Part shown: positions 14,226 to 21,565 of the stretch, piece by piece | Layout: each line of letters opens with the position of its first letter | Position numbering within the stretch: the stretch's first letter is position 1 | Virus record (IMG/VR): IMGVR_UViG_3300008111_000018 | Coordinates: 1 to 64,000 of that record | DNA: 64,000 bases | From: a virus | Strand: one strand, 5' to 3' | Translations under genes and position numbers: made by a program | Notes under the pieces: model-generated | What the model was told of the DNA's origin: nothing | The model's database searches: none | The model's input: only the letters and a program-made list of their open reading frames with translations

Positions 14226-14852
14226 ATGAAAACCTTTCAGGAGTTTATGTCTATTTGCGAAGCAACTGGTGACACCTATGATGCAGAGTTTCGCTCTGGT
14301 GCTCAAGTCATTAAGACTGGAGAAGGTGGAAGAACTGGAAGACTTCGCAGAAAGACAACTCCTGAGATTCGTAGAACAAAGAGAGTTGGTGGTGGAAAGA
14401 CTGCACCTGTAGTTCAGAAACCACGCAAAGATATTGGCAAGAAGCGTGAGTCTACGATTGAAGCACCAAAGCAAGAACGTGGGTCCGCAAGAGAAGCACA
14501 ACTAGCAGCTGCAAAGGAAGAGAGAAGAAAAGCTGCACAGGCAAGAATTGCTGCGAAAAAGGCAGGAGCAAAACCAGAAGCAGCAAAACCAAAAGAGAAA
14601 GAATTAAAAGCAAAAGCAACTGAACTGCTGAGAAAGAAAGCAGCACCTAAATCATCGGCAGCACCCAAAGATTCTAGATTCTCAAGCTCAAGAAAACCTG
14701 AAGAGCACATGATTAAAGGCAAATATACCAAAGCAGAAAAGAAACAAATGGTAAGAGCAGGTAAGCAAAAACTGCGCGATTTGGTTCTCAAAGCGACAGG
14801 TAAGAAGAAGGAAAGTGAATTGAAGCACAAGTACACTGGTCCTGATACTTGA
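14226..14852 (+). CDS. Putative packaged internal head protein (basic, MKTFQEF start)
   Basis: A 208-aa protein starting MKTFQEFMSICEA. In T4, internal head proteins carry an N-terminal capsid-targeting sequence beginning MKTYQEF and are cut after (L/I)-x-E by the prohead protease; here ICE|A fits that rule. The remaining 195 residues are extremely Lys/Arg/Ala-rich and low complexity, as expected for a DNA-associated protein packed with the genome and injected. It has a late-promoter-like site. Function on injection is unknown. Confidence 0.6.
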   Translation: MKTFQEFMSICEATGDTYDAEFRSGAQVIKTGEGGRTGRLRRKTTPEIRRTKRVGGGKTAPVVQKPRKDIGKKRESTIEAPKQERGSAREAQLAAAKEERRKAAQARIAAKKAGAKPEAAKPKEKELKAKATELLRKKAAPKSSAAPKDSRFSSSRKPEEHMIKGKYTKAEKKQMVRAGKQKLRDLVLKATGKKKESELKHKYTGPDT

Positions 14853-14853
14853 A

Positions 14854-14882
14854 TCGGGCCCCTGAGATTGTCCTTGTAATAT
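14854..14882 (+). promoter_or_regulatory. 29-bp GGGCCC element, copy 3
   Basis: TCGGGC, 17 bp with CCCTGAGATTGTCC, TAATAT. Begins right after the stop of the 14226 gene; the leader to ATG 14906 is 23 nt and A/C-rich with no Shine-Dalgarno sequence near the start. Confidence 0.65.
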
Positions 14883-14905
14883 AAGGACAACACTCAAACG
14901 ACACT

Positions 14906-15061
14906 ATGCTCTGGCAAGACCGCAACGGTAACTGGTTCAGCACCAAATCTACCCTCGATATTCAAATCGAACGGGCAATGATTGAAGCAAACGCTAACAA
15001 AGTCTGGGAAGAAAAAGAACGTTCTGGTGATTGGTTGTTTGATGAAATGTTTGGTGGTTGA
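14906..15061 (+). CDS. Small hypothetical protein
   Basis: A 51-aa protein (MLWQDRNGNWFSTKSTLDIQ, then a helix and GDWLFDEMFGG). It is the sole gene between element copy 3 and the helicase promoter. Function unknown. Confidence 0.6.
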   Translation: MLWQDRNGNWFSTKSTLDIQIERAMIEANANKVWEEKERSGDWLFDEMFGG

Positions 15062-15073
15062 TTAACTGCCATC

Positions 15074-15109
15074 AGCACCCTTCACAAGCGTCAGGAAGGG
15101 TGCTATAAT
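15074..15109 (+). promoter_or_regulatory. Promoter TTCACA-N17-TATAAT overlapping a hairpin
   Basis: TTCACA (15081-15086) and TATAAT (15104-15109) are 17 bp apart. A perfect 10-bp inverted repeat AGCACCCTTC (15074-15083) / GAAGGGTGCT (15095-15104) overlaps both boxes. The hairpin could terminate transcription from the preceding gene, with TTTTT slightly downstream. The promoter would drive the helicase gene. The overlap may allow regulation. Confidence 0.7.
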
Positions 15110-15150
15110 GCTTTTTAGATACCAAACCACCCGAAACTCTGTAATTCGTA

Positions 15151-16398
15151 ATGATTCCTCATCTGATCAATCTTCGCCCTCATCAAGAACGTGGTGTTGC
15201 TGCTATGCAGAAGCACGACAAAGGGCAAATCATTGTTCCTACTGGCGGTGGTAAGACTCTCAAAATGATTTACGATTGTCTGCGTGAGTTGCAGTCTGAA
15301 ACTCCCCAGACCATTGTTGTTGTTGCTCCCCGCATCTTGCTTGCTGAGCAACTCTCTGCTGAGTTTCTGGAGTTTATCACCAACGCTGAAGTTCTTCACG
15401 TTCACAGTGGCGAGACTCATCACGTTAGCACTACCAAACCTGCTGACATTCTTGTTCATGCTGGTATGTGTGCTGCTGCTAATCGTCACCAACTGATCTT
15501 CACTACCTACAACTCTCTGTCGCGTCTTCAAGTGGCAGGAATTGATGTGGATACGATCTACTTTGATGAGGCACATAATTCTGTTCAGCGTCACTTCTTT
15601 CCTGCAACTGAGCACTTTGCTGCTAATGCACGTCGTTGCTACTTCTTCACTGCAACTCCCAAACATTCTCTGGCAGTTGGCAAACCTGGCATGAATGATG
15701 CTGCTGTTTATGGTCAGGTAATCTGCAAAGTTCCTGCTCCTGAGTTGGTTGAAGGTGGTTACATTGTGCCTCCCAAAGTTATTGTCAAGCAACTGGCTAT
15801 GGTGACTGGCAAGCAGACCAACTTCGACCGCGATTCGGAGAATCTGCTGGAAACGATTGATGAGAACAAGGTTGGTAAGATTCTGATTTGTGCTAAGGCA
15901 ACCAAGCAAATCGTGTCTCTGGTGACTGAAACTGATTTCTGCTTCCAGTTGGAGTGTCGCGGTTATTCCTGGATGTATATTACTGCTAAGACTGGCGCAG
16001 TTATTGACGGCAAGAAGGTCAATCGTGAGGTGTTCTTTGACACTCTGAGCGCATGGGGTAAGGATAACGATAAGAAGTTTGTTGTTCTGCACCATAGCAT
16101 CCTAGCTGAAGGCATCAATGTCTCTGGACTTGAGGCAGTTCTGTTCCTTCGCAACATGGACTTTATCGGTATCAGCCAAACTATTGGTCGCTGCATCCGT
16201 CTACATCATGACGATGCAAAAGGTCTCCGTGATGGTAGCATCCAACCTGGCAACCTGTCGCAATACACCAAGAGCTTTGGTCTTGTGTGTATTCCTGTCT
16301 ACAGCAAGGTTGGTATCAGCACTGCCAAAGCTGTGCAGTCGGTTGTTGATACCATCTTTGAAAAAGGTGAACCTGCCGTGTCGGTGGTGAGGCGGTGA
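15151..16398 (+). CDS. SF2 helicase (DEAH box, ResIII-like)
   Basis: A 415-aa ATP-dependent helicase. Walker A PTGGGKT at 30-36, DEAH at 139-142, motif III FTATP at 166-170, and motif VI QTIGRCIR at 343-350 are all intact, with the two RecA-like domains expected of superfamily 2. The LRPHQERGV start is the Q-motif-like region of ResIII/type III restriction helicases and of T4 UvsW-like enzymes; I do not assign UvsW because length and motifs do not decide it. It is followed by a terminator-like hairpin, an unknown gene and a Dam methylase. Likely roles: branch migration, replication restart, or part of a DNA-modification cassette. Confidence 0.85.
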   Translation: MIPHLINLRPHQERGVAAMQKHDKGQIIVPTGGGKTLKMIYDCLRELQSETPQTIVVVAPRILLAEQLSAEFLEFITNAEVLHVHSGETHHVSTTKPADILVHAGMCAAANRHQLIFTTYNSLSRLQVAGIDVDTIYFDEAHNSVQRHFFPATEHFAANARRCYFFTATPKHSLAVGKPGMNDAAVYGQVICKVPAPELVEGGYIVPPKVIVKQLAMVTGKQTNFDRDSENLLETIDENKVGKILICAKATKQIVSLVTETDFCFQLECRGYSWMYITAKTGAVIDGKKVNREVFFDTLSAWGKDNDKKFVVLHHSILAEGINVSGLEAVLFLRNMDFIGISQTIGRCIRLHHDDAKGLRDGSIQPGNLSQYTKSFGLVCIPVYSKVGISTAKAVQSVVDTIFEKGEPAVSVVRR

Positions 16399-16422
16399 GT
16401 CTCACTCAAGACTCAAGTGGCC

Positions 16423-16447
16423 ATCAGGTGTAAAAACCTGATTTTTC
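16423..16447 (+). terminator. Hairpin terminator after the helicase
   Basis: ATCAGGT (16423-16429), 6-nt loop, ACCTGAT (16436-16442), then TTTTCTG. It is 25 nt after the helicase stop. The T-run is short, so termination may be partial. Confidence 0.6.
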
Positions 16448-16511
16448 TGCAATTTCACTGCAACCGACCTAGAACCCATCAACCGCAACAAAATCACCGA
16501 TTTTTCTCAAA

Positions 16512-17042
16512 ATGAACCCGAAGAACTGGAAAGCCTACTGCAAAACAACATTCAACTCATTGCAGGCAAATGTAGACAACTGGGGTGAACCTGATTTCTT
16601 CCGACCCATCACACGCATTTACTACATTGGTGTGTTTGATTGTGCTCAGGTAAATCATCTTGGATTGATAAGTGAAGGAGCGAAGAATAATCGAAAAGAG
16701 CGAACTTATGACCACTGTTTGTCACCACAATTCATTGGTCGAATGATTATGGATAACCCAGACAAATACCTGACAGATTATGATATATTTGAGAACCTGT
16801 TTTGGTTATCTTGCTCCACAATCACAGTCACAAAGGATGAGAACAAGCGGTTGAGTATGCTCACAGAGAATAATGGTATCGACTATAAAGTACACGTTCC
16901 AACTAATCTCAAGTACCAGCATCTTGACATCAAGTTGTATCGAAAGAGTGGTGCAAGATGGGAAAATGCTGTAGAATATGATGACAACATTATTCCAGCT
17001 CCATCAGATTTGTTGGAGTATGAAAAGAAATTTCTTGTCTGA
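16512..17042 (+). CDS. Unknown protein between helicase and Dam methylase
   Basis: A 176-aa soluble protein (WKAYCKTTFNSLQANVDNWG, FFRPITRIYYIGVFDCAQVN, DKYLTDYDIFENLFWLSC). It contains several Asp/Glu residues but no motif I can tie to a nuclease. It is 6 nt before the Dam gene, so the two are almost certainly co-transcribed. Position alone suggests a DNA-processing partner; function not recognised. Confidence 0.65.
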   Translation: MNPKNWKAYCKTTFNSLQANVDNWGEPDFFRPITRIYYIGVFDCAQVNHLGLISEGAKNNRKERTYDHCLSPQFIGRMIMDNPDKYLTDYDIFENLFWLSCSTITVTKDENKRLSMLTENNGIDYKVHVPTNLKYQHLDIKLYRKSGARWENAVEYDDNIIPAPSDLLEYEKKFLV

Positions 17043-17048
17043 GGTTAA

Positions 17049-17867
17049 ATGAACAAAACTTTTCTGAAATGGGCAGGAAACAAAACGAGAGTTCTGCCAC
17101 ATCTTATTCCTCACATCGGAAGTCCAAAGCGTTATTGTGAACCATTTGGTGGTAGTCTTGCTGTTGCTTTAAATACACCAGCAGAACAATACATTCTCAA
17201 CGATGTGAATAAAGATTTGGTAGCAATCTATCAGAATCTGGTGAATCCAAATGATGATAACTTCATCAAGTATTGTGAGGAACTATTCACTTCAGAGAAT
17301 AACACCAAAGAAGCATATCTAGAGTTGCGAGAGCATTTTAATCAAGCAACAGATACTGTAGAGAGAGCACGACTGTTCATTTACTTGAATCGTCACTGCT
17401 TTAATGGTTTGTCAAGATATAATAGTAAAGGTGGATTTAATGTCCCCTTTGGTAAGTATGACAAACCATCTTGTCCATCGGAGGAAATGATGAACTTCAG
17501 GATGTATTTCTTATCCAAACAACTTGTGAGATTCACATCACTTTCTTTTGAAGATTCATCTCTCTATGAAGACTTGGAAGCAGGTGATGTTGTCTACTTC
17601 GACCCACCATATGTTCCTGCATCAGCCACTGCAAACTTCACAAGTTATGCTACTGATGGATTCACCTCCGACCAGCAGGTTCAATTAGCACAACTTACAG
17701 AATCTCTTGCAGCGAAGGGTATCAAAGTGATTGTGTCTAATCATGATGTTCCTATCACACGAGAACTCTACAAAAATGCTACAATCTACCCGATTCAAGT
17801 AACAAGAACTATTGCTGCAAAAAGTGGCAGTAGGAAGAAAGCAAGCGAACTCATTGCGGTGTATTGA
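17049..17867 (+). CDS. dam: Dam-type adenine-N6 DNA methyltransferase
   Basis: A 272-aa protein with the D12-class Dam layout: FLKWAGNK at 5-12 and EPFGGS at 31-36 (AdoMet binding), a central NRHCFNGLSRYNSKGGFNVP target-recognition-like region, and the catalytic DPPY at 185-188. The length equals typical Dam/T4 Dam. It transfers a methyl group to adenine N6; D12 enzymes of this kind usually target GATC, but specificity is inferred. A MutH-like nuclease is encoded 4 kb downstream. Confidence 0.9.
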   Translation: MNKTFLKWAGNKTRVLPHLIPHIGSPKRYCEPFGGSLAVALNTPAEQYILNDVNKDLVAIYQNLVNPNDDNFIKYCEELFTSENNTKEAYLELREHFNQATDTVERARLFIYLNRHCFNGLSRYNSKGGFNVPFGKYDKPSCPSEEMMNFRMYFLSKQLVRFTSLSFEDSSLYEDLEAGDVVYFDPPYVPASATANFTSYATDGFTSDQQVQLAQLTESLAAKGIKVIVSNHDVPITRELYKNATIYPIQVTRTIAAKSGSRKKASELIAVY

Positions 17868-18047
17868 ATGAAAGAAGGATTTACGATGTTCAACGATACT
17901 TATGCTGCTATTCCTTATGGCAAGCAGTATCTTATCATTCATAATGGCCAACAACTTGAGAAAGTCTGTAGAACAGAAGCTTCTGCGCGAAAATACATTA
18001 CAGACCATAAGAGGGGTAAAAGTGTGGCACAACTACCAATAGACTAA
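17868..18047 (+). CDS. Small hypothetical protein
   Basis: A 59-aa basic protein (AAIPYGKQYLIIHNGQQLEK, then TEASARKYITDHKRG) starting immediately after the Dam stop. Preceded by element copy 4 only downstream, so it belongs to the Dam operon. Function unknown. Confidence 0.6.
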   Translation: MKEGFTMFNDTYAAIPYGKQYLIIHNGQQLEKVCRTEASARKYITDHKRGKSVAQLPID

Positions 18048-18048
18048 A

Positions 18049-18077
18049 TTGGGCCCTTGGGATTGTCCTAGTAGTAT
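18049..18077 (+). promoter_or_regulatory. 29-bp GGGCCC element, copy 4
   Basis: TTGGGC, 17 bp with CCTTGGGATTGTCC, TAGTAT. The ATG at 18076 overlaps the -10-like hexamer; another in-frame ATG is 15 nt further on at 18091. Confidence 0.65.
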
Positions 18078-18993
18078 GAGTAAGCAACCAATGCAAAACA
18101 AGCACCTAGAGCATCCTGAAGACGAAATCCTAACGGGTAATCTATCTGTTCTTGACTGGTTTTCTGAGGTAGATTCTACCATCAGCACCAAGATGGATGG
18201 TGCTCCTGCTATTGTTTGGGGCACTAATCCTGAGAATGGTAAGTTCTTTGTCTGCACCAAAGCAGCATTTAACAAGAAAAAGATTCGCCTTTGCTATACC
18301 GAAGACGACATCTTTACGCACTTTGGTGGTCAACCTCGCGTAACGCAAATTCTTATCTTCTGCCTGGATTTTCTTCCTCGCACTAAGAACGTGTATCAGG
18401 GGGATTGGATTGGTTTTGGTAGTGGATTGGATACATTCAAACCCAATACAATTACCTATCGCTTCCCTGAGATTGTTCGTCAGGAGATTATCATTGCCCC
18501 TCACACATATTACACTGGTGAGCGTCTGCCTGAGATGGTAGCTCATCCTATCGTGGGTAAGTTTGCAAGCACTAAAAAATGCTTGTTTGTGCAACCTAGT
18601 GTGTCTATTTGTCCCTTCCGTGATGATATTGAAGACTTCTGCAAGTTTGCCAAGCAAATGAGCACACTTTGTGAGTTCGTGAATGTAAAGCAAGCAGCAG
18701 AACTCAAAAAAATCATCAATTCCTACGTTCGTGAGGGTAAGGAGGTGGATGAGCATGAAATTGCAGAAAATTATGATGTTGACATCAACCTGATGCGGCT
18801 TTGGAAGTTGGTTGAGTCTATCAAGATGGATTTGTTCTGCTTCATTGAGTCTGACACTGACATTACTTGTGAGATTGATGGTGAACTCAGCGATCACGAA
18901 GGATTCGTAATGCACAACAAGTTTGGGTCTTACAAGATTGTGAATCGTGAAGAGTTTAGCAGGTTGAACTTCACTCTTGCAAAGAGTTGGTAA
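18076..18993 (+). CDS. DUF6267-like protein with ligase-type nucleotidyltransferase motifs
   Basis: A 305-aa protein (291 aa if it starts at 18091). The start HLEHPEDEILTGN and body resemble the phage DUF6267 family. I also see covalent-nucleotidyltransferase motifs: KMDGAP at 39-44 (motif I, the Lys that accepts AMP in DNA/RNA ligases), EGFVM at 275-279 (motif IV) and YKIV at 286-289 (motif V). Together these suggest an ATP-dependent nucleic-acid ligase or a related adenylyl-transferring enzyme. Start choice: ATG 18076 lies in the promoter-like element, so 18091 may be the true start. Confidence 0.6.
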   Translation: MSKQPMQNKHLEHPEDEILTGNLSVLDWFSEVDSTISTKMDGAPAIVWGTNPENGKFFVCTKAAFNKKKIRLCYTEDDIFTHFGGQPRVTQILIFCLDFLPRTKNVYQGDWIGFGSGLDTFKPNTITYRFPEIVRQEIIIAPHTYYTGERLPEMVAHPIVGKFASTKKCLFVQPSVSICPFRDDIEDFCKFAKQMSTLCEFVNVKQAAELKKIINSYVREGKEVDEHEIAENYDVDINLMRLWKLVESIKMDLFCFIESDTDITCEIDGELSDHEGFVMHNKFGSYKIVNREEFSRLNFTLAKSW

Positions 18994-19022
18994 CTGGGCC
19001 CTTGAGATTGTCCCTATAGTAT
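18994..19022 (+). promoter_or_regulatory. 29-bp GGGCCC element, copy 5
   Basis: CTGGGC, 17 bp with CCTTGAGATTGTCC, TAGTAT. Overlaps ATG 19021; an in-frame ATG at 19036 follows. The element starts 2 nt after the preceding gene's stop (TAA at 18991-18993). Confidence 0.65.
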
Positions 19023-19452
19023 GAGCACTCCTACGATGCAAGCACAAGCACAACAAACTATCGCAGAAAGCGTCCTTAAGAATACTCTGCTGCTGATTGA
19101 AGCACTGAAAGACAATTATCGTCAGTACGCTATTCGTGGGCATCAGCGTTCTGCGGAGCGTGGTGAAAGTGTAGAGTATCATCTGCGCTGTATTGATGAA
19201 CTCAAGAGTGGATTTTGTCCTATTGAGTATGAGATTGAAACTGGTAAAAAGTATCATAAAGTGATTATGATTACCAGTGGTATGTCTCGCTCTGTTCATT
19301 GCTTCATTGATAAGAACACTGGTGAAATGTATAAGTCTGCCTCCTGGAAATCTCCTGCGAAAGGTGTTCGTTATGATTTGCGATTGATAAAGGATCGTGA
19401 ATATCTGCTGGAAAATGCTGATTGGTCTGGTGGTTATCTGTACGCAAAATGA
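19021..19452 (+). CDS. Conserved phage hypothetical protein
   Basis: A 143-aa protein (138 aa from 19036). Helical N-terminal half (TIAESVLKNTLLLIEALKDN), then a strand-rich half (YHKVIMITSGMSRSVHCFID, GEMYKSASWKSPAKGVRYDL). The C-terminal part has the look of a domain recurrent in cyanophage proteins; function unknown. Overlaps the next gene by ATGA. Confidence 0.6.
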   Translation: MSTPTMQAQAQQTIAESVLKNTLLLIEALKDNYRQYAIRGHQRSAERGESVEYHLRCIDELKSGFCPIEYEIETGKKYHKVIMITSGMSRSVHCFIDKNTGEMYKSASWKSPAKGVRYDLRLIKDREYLLENADWSGGYLYAK

Positions 19453-19631
19453 GTAACATGAATTACCTTTGTTTTGTTGATGGTCTGCTAGAGTTTGCTA
19501 GTTCTGACCCTTCTTCTTTCGCACATTATCAGTTGGTGTATGCTGAAGAGCACAAAAATGCTAACGTTCAGTATCTTACTCTCACAGACGAAGAGTATGA
19601 CGAAATGTTCCCTTATGAGGAAGATGAATGA
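19449..19631 (+). CDS. Small acidic protein
   Basis: A 60-aa acidic protein (MNYLCFVDGLLEFASSDPSS, ending YDEMFPYEEDE). Start 19449 overlaps the previous stop. Coupled to the next gene by ATGA. Function unknown. Confidence 0.55.
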   Translation: MSNMNYLCFVDGLLEFASSDPSSFAHYQLVYAEEHKNANVQYLTLTDEEYDEMFPYEEDE

Positions 19632-19882
19632 CTTACTCTAACCTCTCAAAGATTCGTCCCAAACTGAGGACATCTGGCAACGTCACAGGTAACTTTGGAC
19701 GCCCCAAAGCTAAAGCAGGTTCATCACTCAATGAGATTGGTGGTGATGGTAACATAGGTCTTACGCAGAATGAGTATCTGAATCGACTGTATTATGCTCT
19801 TGATAACACCACAGACGCTAAACTTCGTCAGTTCATTTATACTGAGATAAAAAAGATTCTCATTCAACAAGGCCGCTGGTGA
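19628..19882 (+). CDS. Small hypothetical protein
   Basis: An 84-aa protein: a basic, Gly-rich first half (RPKLRTSGNVTGNFGRPKAK) and a helical second half (YLNRLYYALDNTTDAKLRQF). ATGA-coupled. Function unknown. Confidence 0.6.
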   Translation: MTYSNLSKIRPKLRTSGNVTGNFGRPKAKAGSSLNEIGGDGNIGLTQNEYLNRLYYALDNTTDAKLRQFIYTEIKKILIQQGRW

Positions 19883-19888
19883 TTGAAA

Positions 19889-19917
19889 CTGGGCCCTTGA
19901 GATTGTCCCTATAGTAT
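19889..19917 (+). promoter_or_regulatory. 29-bp GGGCCC element, copy 6
   Basis: CTGGGC, 17 bp with CCTTGAGATTGTCC, TAGTAT; preceded by GATTGAAA. ATG 19916 overlaps the hexamer, and the next in-frame ATG is far downstream at 19985. Confidence 0.65.
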
Positions 19918-20155
19918 GAGCAACACCATCGTTTCCGAAGTCTACTCCTACCACACAAATTGGAAGGAAGGTAAAGTCAATCAAATGTGGATTGAGCAAA
20001 TCACTGATAAAGAGTGCGACAATCTCTATGTCGCTGTTGCATACAATCCTAGCAACGGTTCCAAGATGGAGATGAGCAATCCTCGCACATCTTACCATGA
20101 AACTCTAAACTGGGTTCGCGGTTGGTGTGGCACTTTCTGTATCCTTCCTGCTTGA
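19916..20155 (+). CDS. Small hypothetical protein
   Basis: A 79-aa, Trp-rich protein (YSYHTNWKEGKVNQMWIEQI, YHETLNWVRGWCGTFC). The start codon overlaps the TAGTAT of copy 6, so translation must rely on a transcript from upstream or on a start not visible to me. Function unknown. Confidence 0.55.
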   Translation: MSNTIVSEVYSYHTNWKEGKVNQMWIEQITDKECDNLYVAVAYNPSNGSKMEMSNPRTSYHETLNWVRGWCGTFCILPA

Positions 20156-20157
20156 TT

Positions 20158-20322
20158 ATGCTTTACAACATTCGCGTTGAGTTTAGAGATGGAACTGTTG
20201 AGAAGTTCCAACGCAAAAGTAACATCAAACCTCTCAACTGTGTCAAACTGAACGAAAAAATTGCCAACGAAATCTTCCCACGAGAGTGGAAAGAAATCAC
20301 CTCTATTCCTGTTTATTCCTGA
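20158..20322 (+). CDS. Small hypothetical protein
   Basis: A 54-aa basic protein starting ATG 20158 (MLYNIRVEFRDGTVEKFQRK). It sits 2 nt after the previous stop as TGATTATG, a junction repeated at the next genes. Function unknown. Confidence 0.55.
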   Translation: MLYNIRVEFRDGTVEKFQRKSNIKPLNCVKLNEKIANEIFPREWKEITSIPVYS

Positions 20323-20324
20323 TT

Positions 20325-20600
20325 ATGTTCCGCACACTTTCCCAACTCCGTGATTCAATCAACCAACTGATTGAGCAACAAGGTGAAGACGCAGGTTGTG
20401 CTGCGTTTATATACACTCAAGAGGATGTCTTTGAGTTTGATGCTAATGATAAGGAAGTGCGTTTCTCTAAACAACTCACTGAAGATGTGCTCTGTGATGT
20501 AGGAGGTTCTTCCTACGTTTATGAACAGATTGGTGAGATGATTGATGACTACATTTCTATGCGTAAGGGTATGTCAATCTACCAAGAATCGGTGAACTGA
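20325..20600 (+). CDS. Small hypothetical protein
   Basis: A 91-aa acidic protein (FRTLSQLRDSINQLIEQQGE, then ACAAFIYTQEDVFEFDANDK). Starts after TGATT like its neighbours. Function unknown. Confidence 0.6.
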   Translation: MFRTLSQLRDSINQLIEQQGEDAGCAAFIYTQEDVFEFDANDKEVRFSKQLTEDVLCDVGGSSYVYEQIGEMIDDYISMRKGMSIYQESVN

Positions 20601-20602
20601 TT

Positions 20603-20797
20603 ATGACTGACGGTTACACTTTCAATCGCGTTGAGTTCACTGCTAATGAGGAAACTTGCATCTTAAAGTTTCTCAATCAAGCACGAGAATGTGGATACCC
20701 AAGTGGTAACGAAGAATGGTATCCTGTGATTGATTCCATCTTCCAAAAGTTTTTCAATTCTAACATCAAAGAAGCACAGGAGTTTCAAACACTATGA
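20603..20797 (+). CDS. Small hypothetical protein
   Basis: A 64-aa protein (RVEFTANEETCILKFLNQAR), mostly helical. It starts after TGATT and overlaps the next gene by ATGA. Function unknown. Confidence 0.55.
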   Translation: MTDGYTFNRVEFTANEETCILKFLNQARECGYPSGNEEWYPVIDSIFQKFFNSNIKEAQEFQTL

Positions 20798-20937
20798 AAT
20801 ACGAAGTTCAACTCTACGTTGGTGGTAAAGTCTTCAAAGAGGAAGTGTATGCTAACTCCCCAAAAGATGCCCGCGAAACAGCAACAGCACGAAATCCTAC
20901 AGCAAAGGTGATTGGTGTCAATGCAACGTTTAAGTAA
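20794..20937 (+). CDS. Small conserved phage protein
   Basis: A 47-aa protein with two strands and a helix (MKYEVQLYVGGKVFKEEVYA, then DARETATARNPTAKV). The pattern is like a short protein I associate with cyanophages. Function unknown. Confidence 0.6.
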   Translation: MKYEVQLYVGGKVFKEEVYANSPKDARETATARNPTAKVIGVNATFK

Positions 20938-20966
20938 TTGGGCCCTTGAGATTGTCCCTATAGTAT
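20938..20966 (+). promoter_or_regulatory. 29-bp GGGCCC element, copy 7
   Basis: TTGGGC, 17 bp with CCTTGAGATTGTCC, TAGTAT. It begins on the base after the previous stop. ATG 20965 overlaps the hexamer and no close in-frame ATG follows. Confidence 0.65.
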
Positions 20967-21138
20967 GAACACTAACTACAACGCCAATCCTTACAAGCAA
21001 CAGGTTCTCGATAAGTGTCGTGACCTGCCTAAAGCTTCTGCTTCAAAGCGTACCTTTCCTTGCACGATTGGTTATCGTACCTTTGAGACTGAAGCTGAGT
21101 ATCAGGAAGCACTTGCTGACTTTCTGAACGGTTATTGA
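20965..21138 (+). CDS. Small conserved phage protein
   Basis: A 57-aa protein (NPYKQQVLDKCRDLPKASAS, then CTIGYRTFETEAEYQEALAD). Single gene between copies 7 and 8. Function unknown; the start overlaps the element. Confidence 0.55.
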   Translation: MNTNYNANPYKQQVLDKCRDLPKASASKRTFPCTIGYRTFETEAEYQEALADFLNGY

Positions 21139-21140
21139 AA

Positions 21141-21169
21141 CTGGGCCCCTGAGATTGTCCCTGTAGTAT
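21141..21169 (+). promoter_or_regulatory. 29-bp GGGCCC element, copy 8
   Basis: CTGGGC, 17 bp with CCCTGAGATTGTCC, TAGTAT; ATG 21168 overlaps. It starts 3 nt after the previous stop. With copy 7 it frames a single 57-aa gene. Confidence 0.65.
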
Positions 21170-21341
21170 GACACAAACCACTTTCACAGTTCGATTCGAT
21201 TCCAATGCACTCAATTCTCCTGAGTATGTTGGACCTTTCTACAGTGAAGATGATGCCCAAGAGTATTGCGACGACCGCAACGGTTCTTTAGCACTTTCGG
21301 GTATTCCTTCCTGGGTTGCCTGTTACTCTGTTGTTGATTGA
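21168..21341 (+). CDS. Small hypothetical protein
   Basis: A 57-aa protein (FTVRFDSNALNSPEYVGPFY, EDDAQEYCDDRNG) that looks like a one-strand, one-helix domain. Followed by a TGATT-ATG junction. Function unknown. Confidence 0.55.
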   Translation: MTQTTFTVRFDSNALNSPEYVGPFYSEDDAQEYCDDRNGSLALSGIPSWVACYSVVD

Positions 21342-21343
21342 TT

Positions 21344-21565
21344 ATGACTTTTACTGACGCACTGATTGCATCTGGTTATGTATTTGATGATGAAAATTAT
21401 GATGGTTGTTATGTAAAACAAGATGATGACGGTTTCATTCACCTTTATCAGGAAAATGTGGATGATGAGACTGACACTCTCTGGAATTATGTCAAGATGA
21501 GTGATGATTTTGATGTGCTCCATGAGGTTACTTTCAATCCTGATGTGAACACTGTTATTCAATGA
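21344..21565 (+). CDS. Small acidic hypothetical protein
   Basis: A 73-aa protein, strongly acidic (YVFDDENYDGCYVKQDDDGF, DDETDTLWNYVKMSDDFD). A TTG at 21338 is in frame, but ATG 21344 follows the recurring TGATT junction. Function unknown. Confidence 0.55.
   Translation: MTFTDALIASGYVFDDENYDGCYVKQDDDGFIHLYQENVDDETDTLWNYVKMSDDFDVLHEVTFNPDVNTVIQ

Noticed and set aside
15115-16095. 326-aa open frame on the minus strand
   Set aside because: It lies entirely opposite the helicase, has no family pattern, no promoter or ribosome site, and runs against the orientation of every convincing gene.
18142-19299. 385-aa open frame on the minus strand
   Set aside because: It mirrors the ligase-like gene and the 19021 gene; the translation is Ile/Leu/His-rich without recognisable structure and crosses an element copy.
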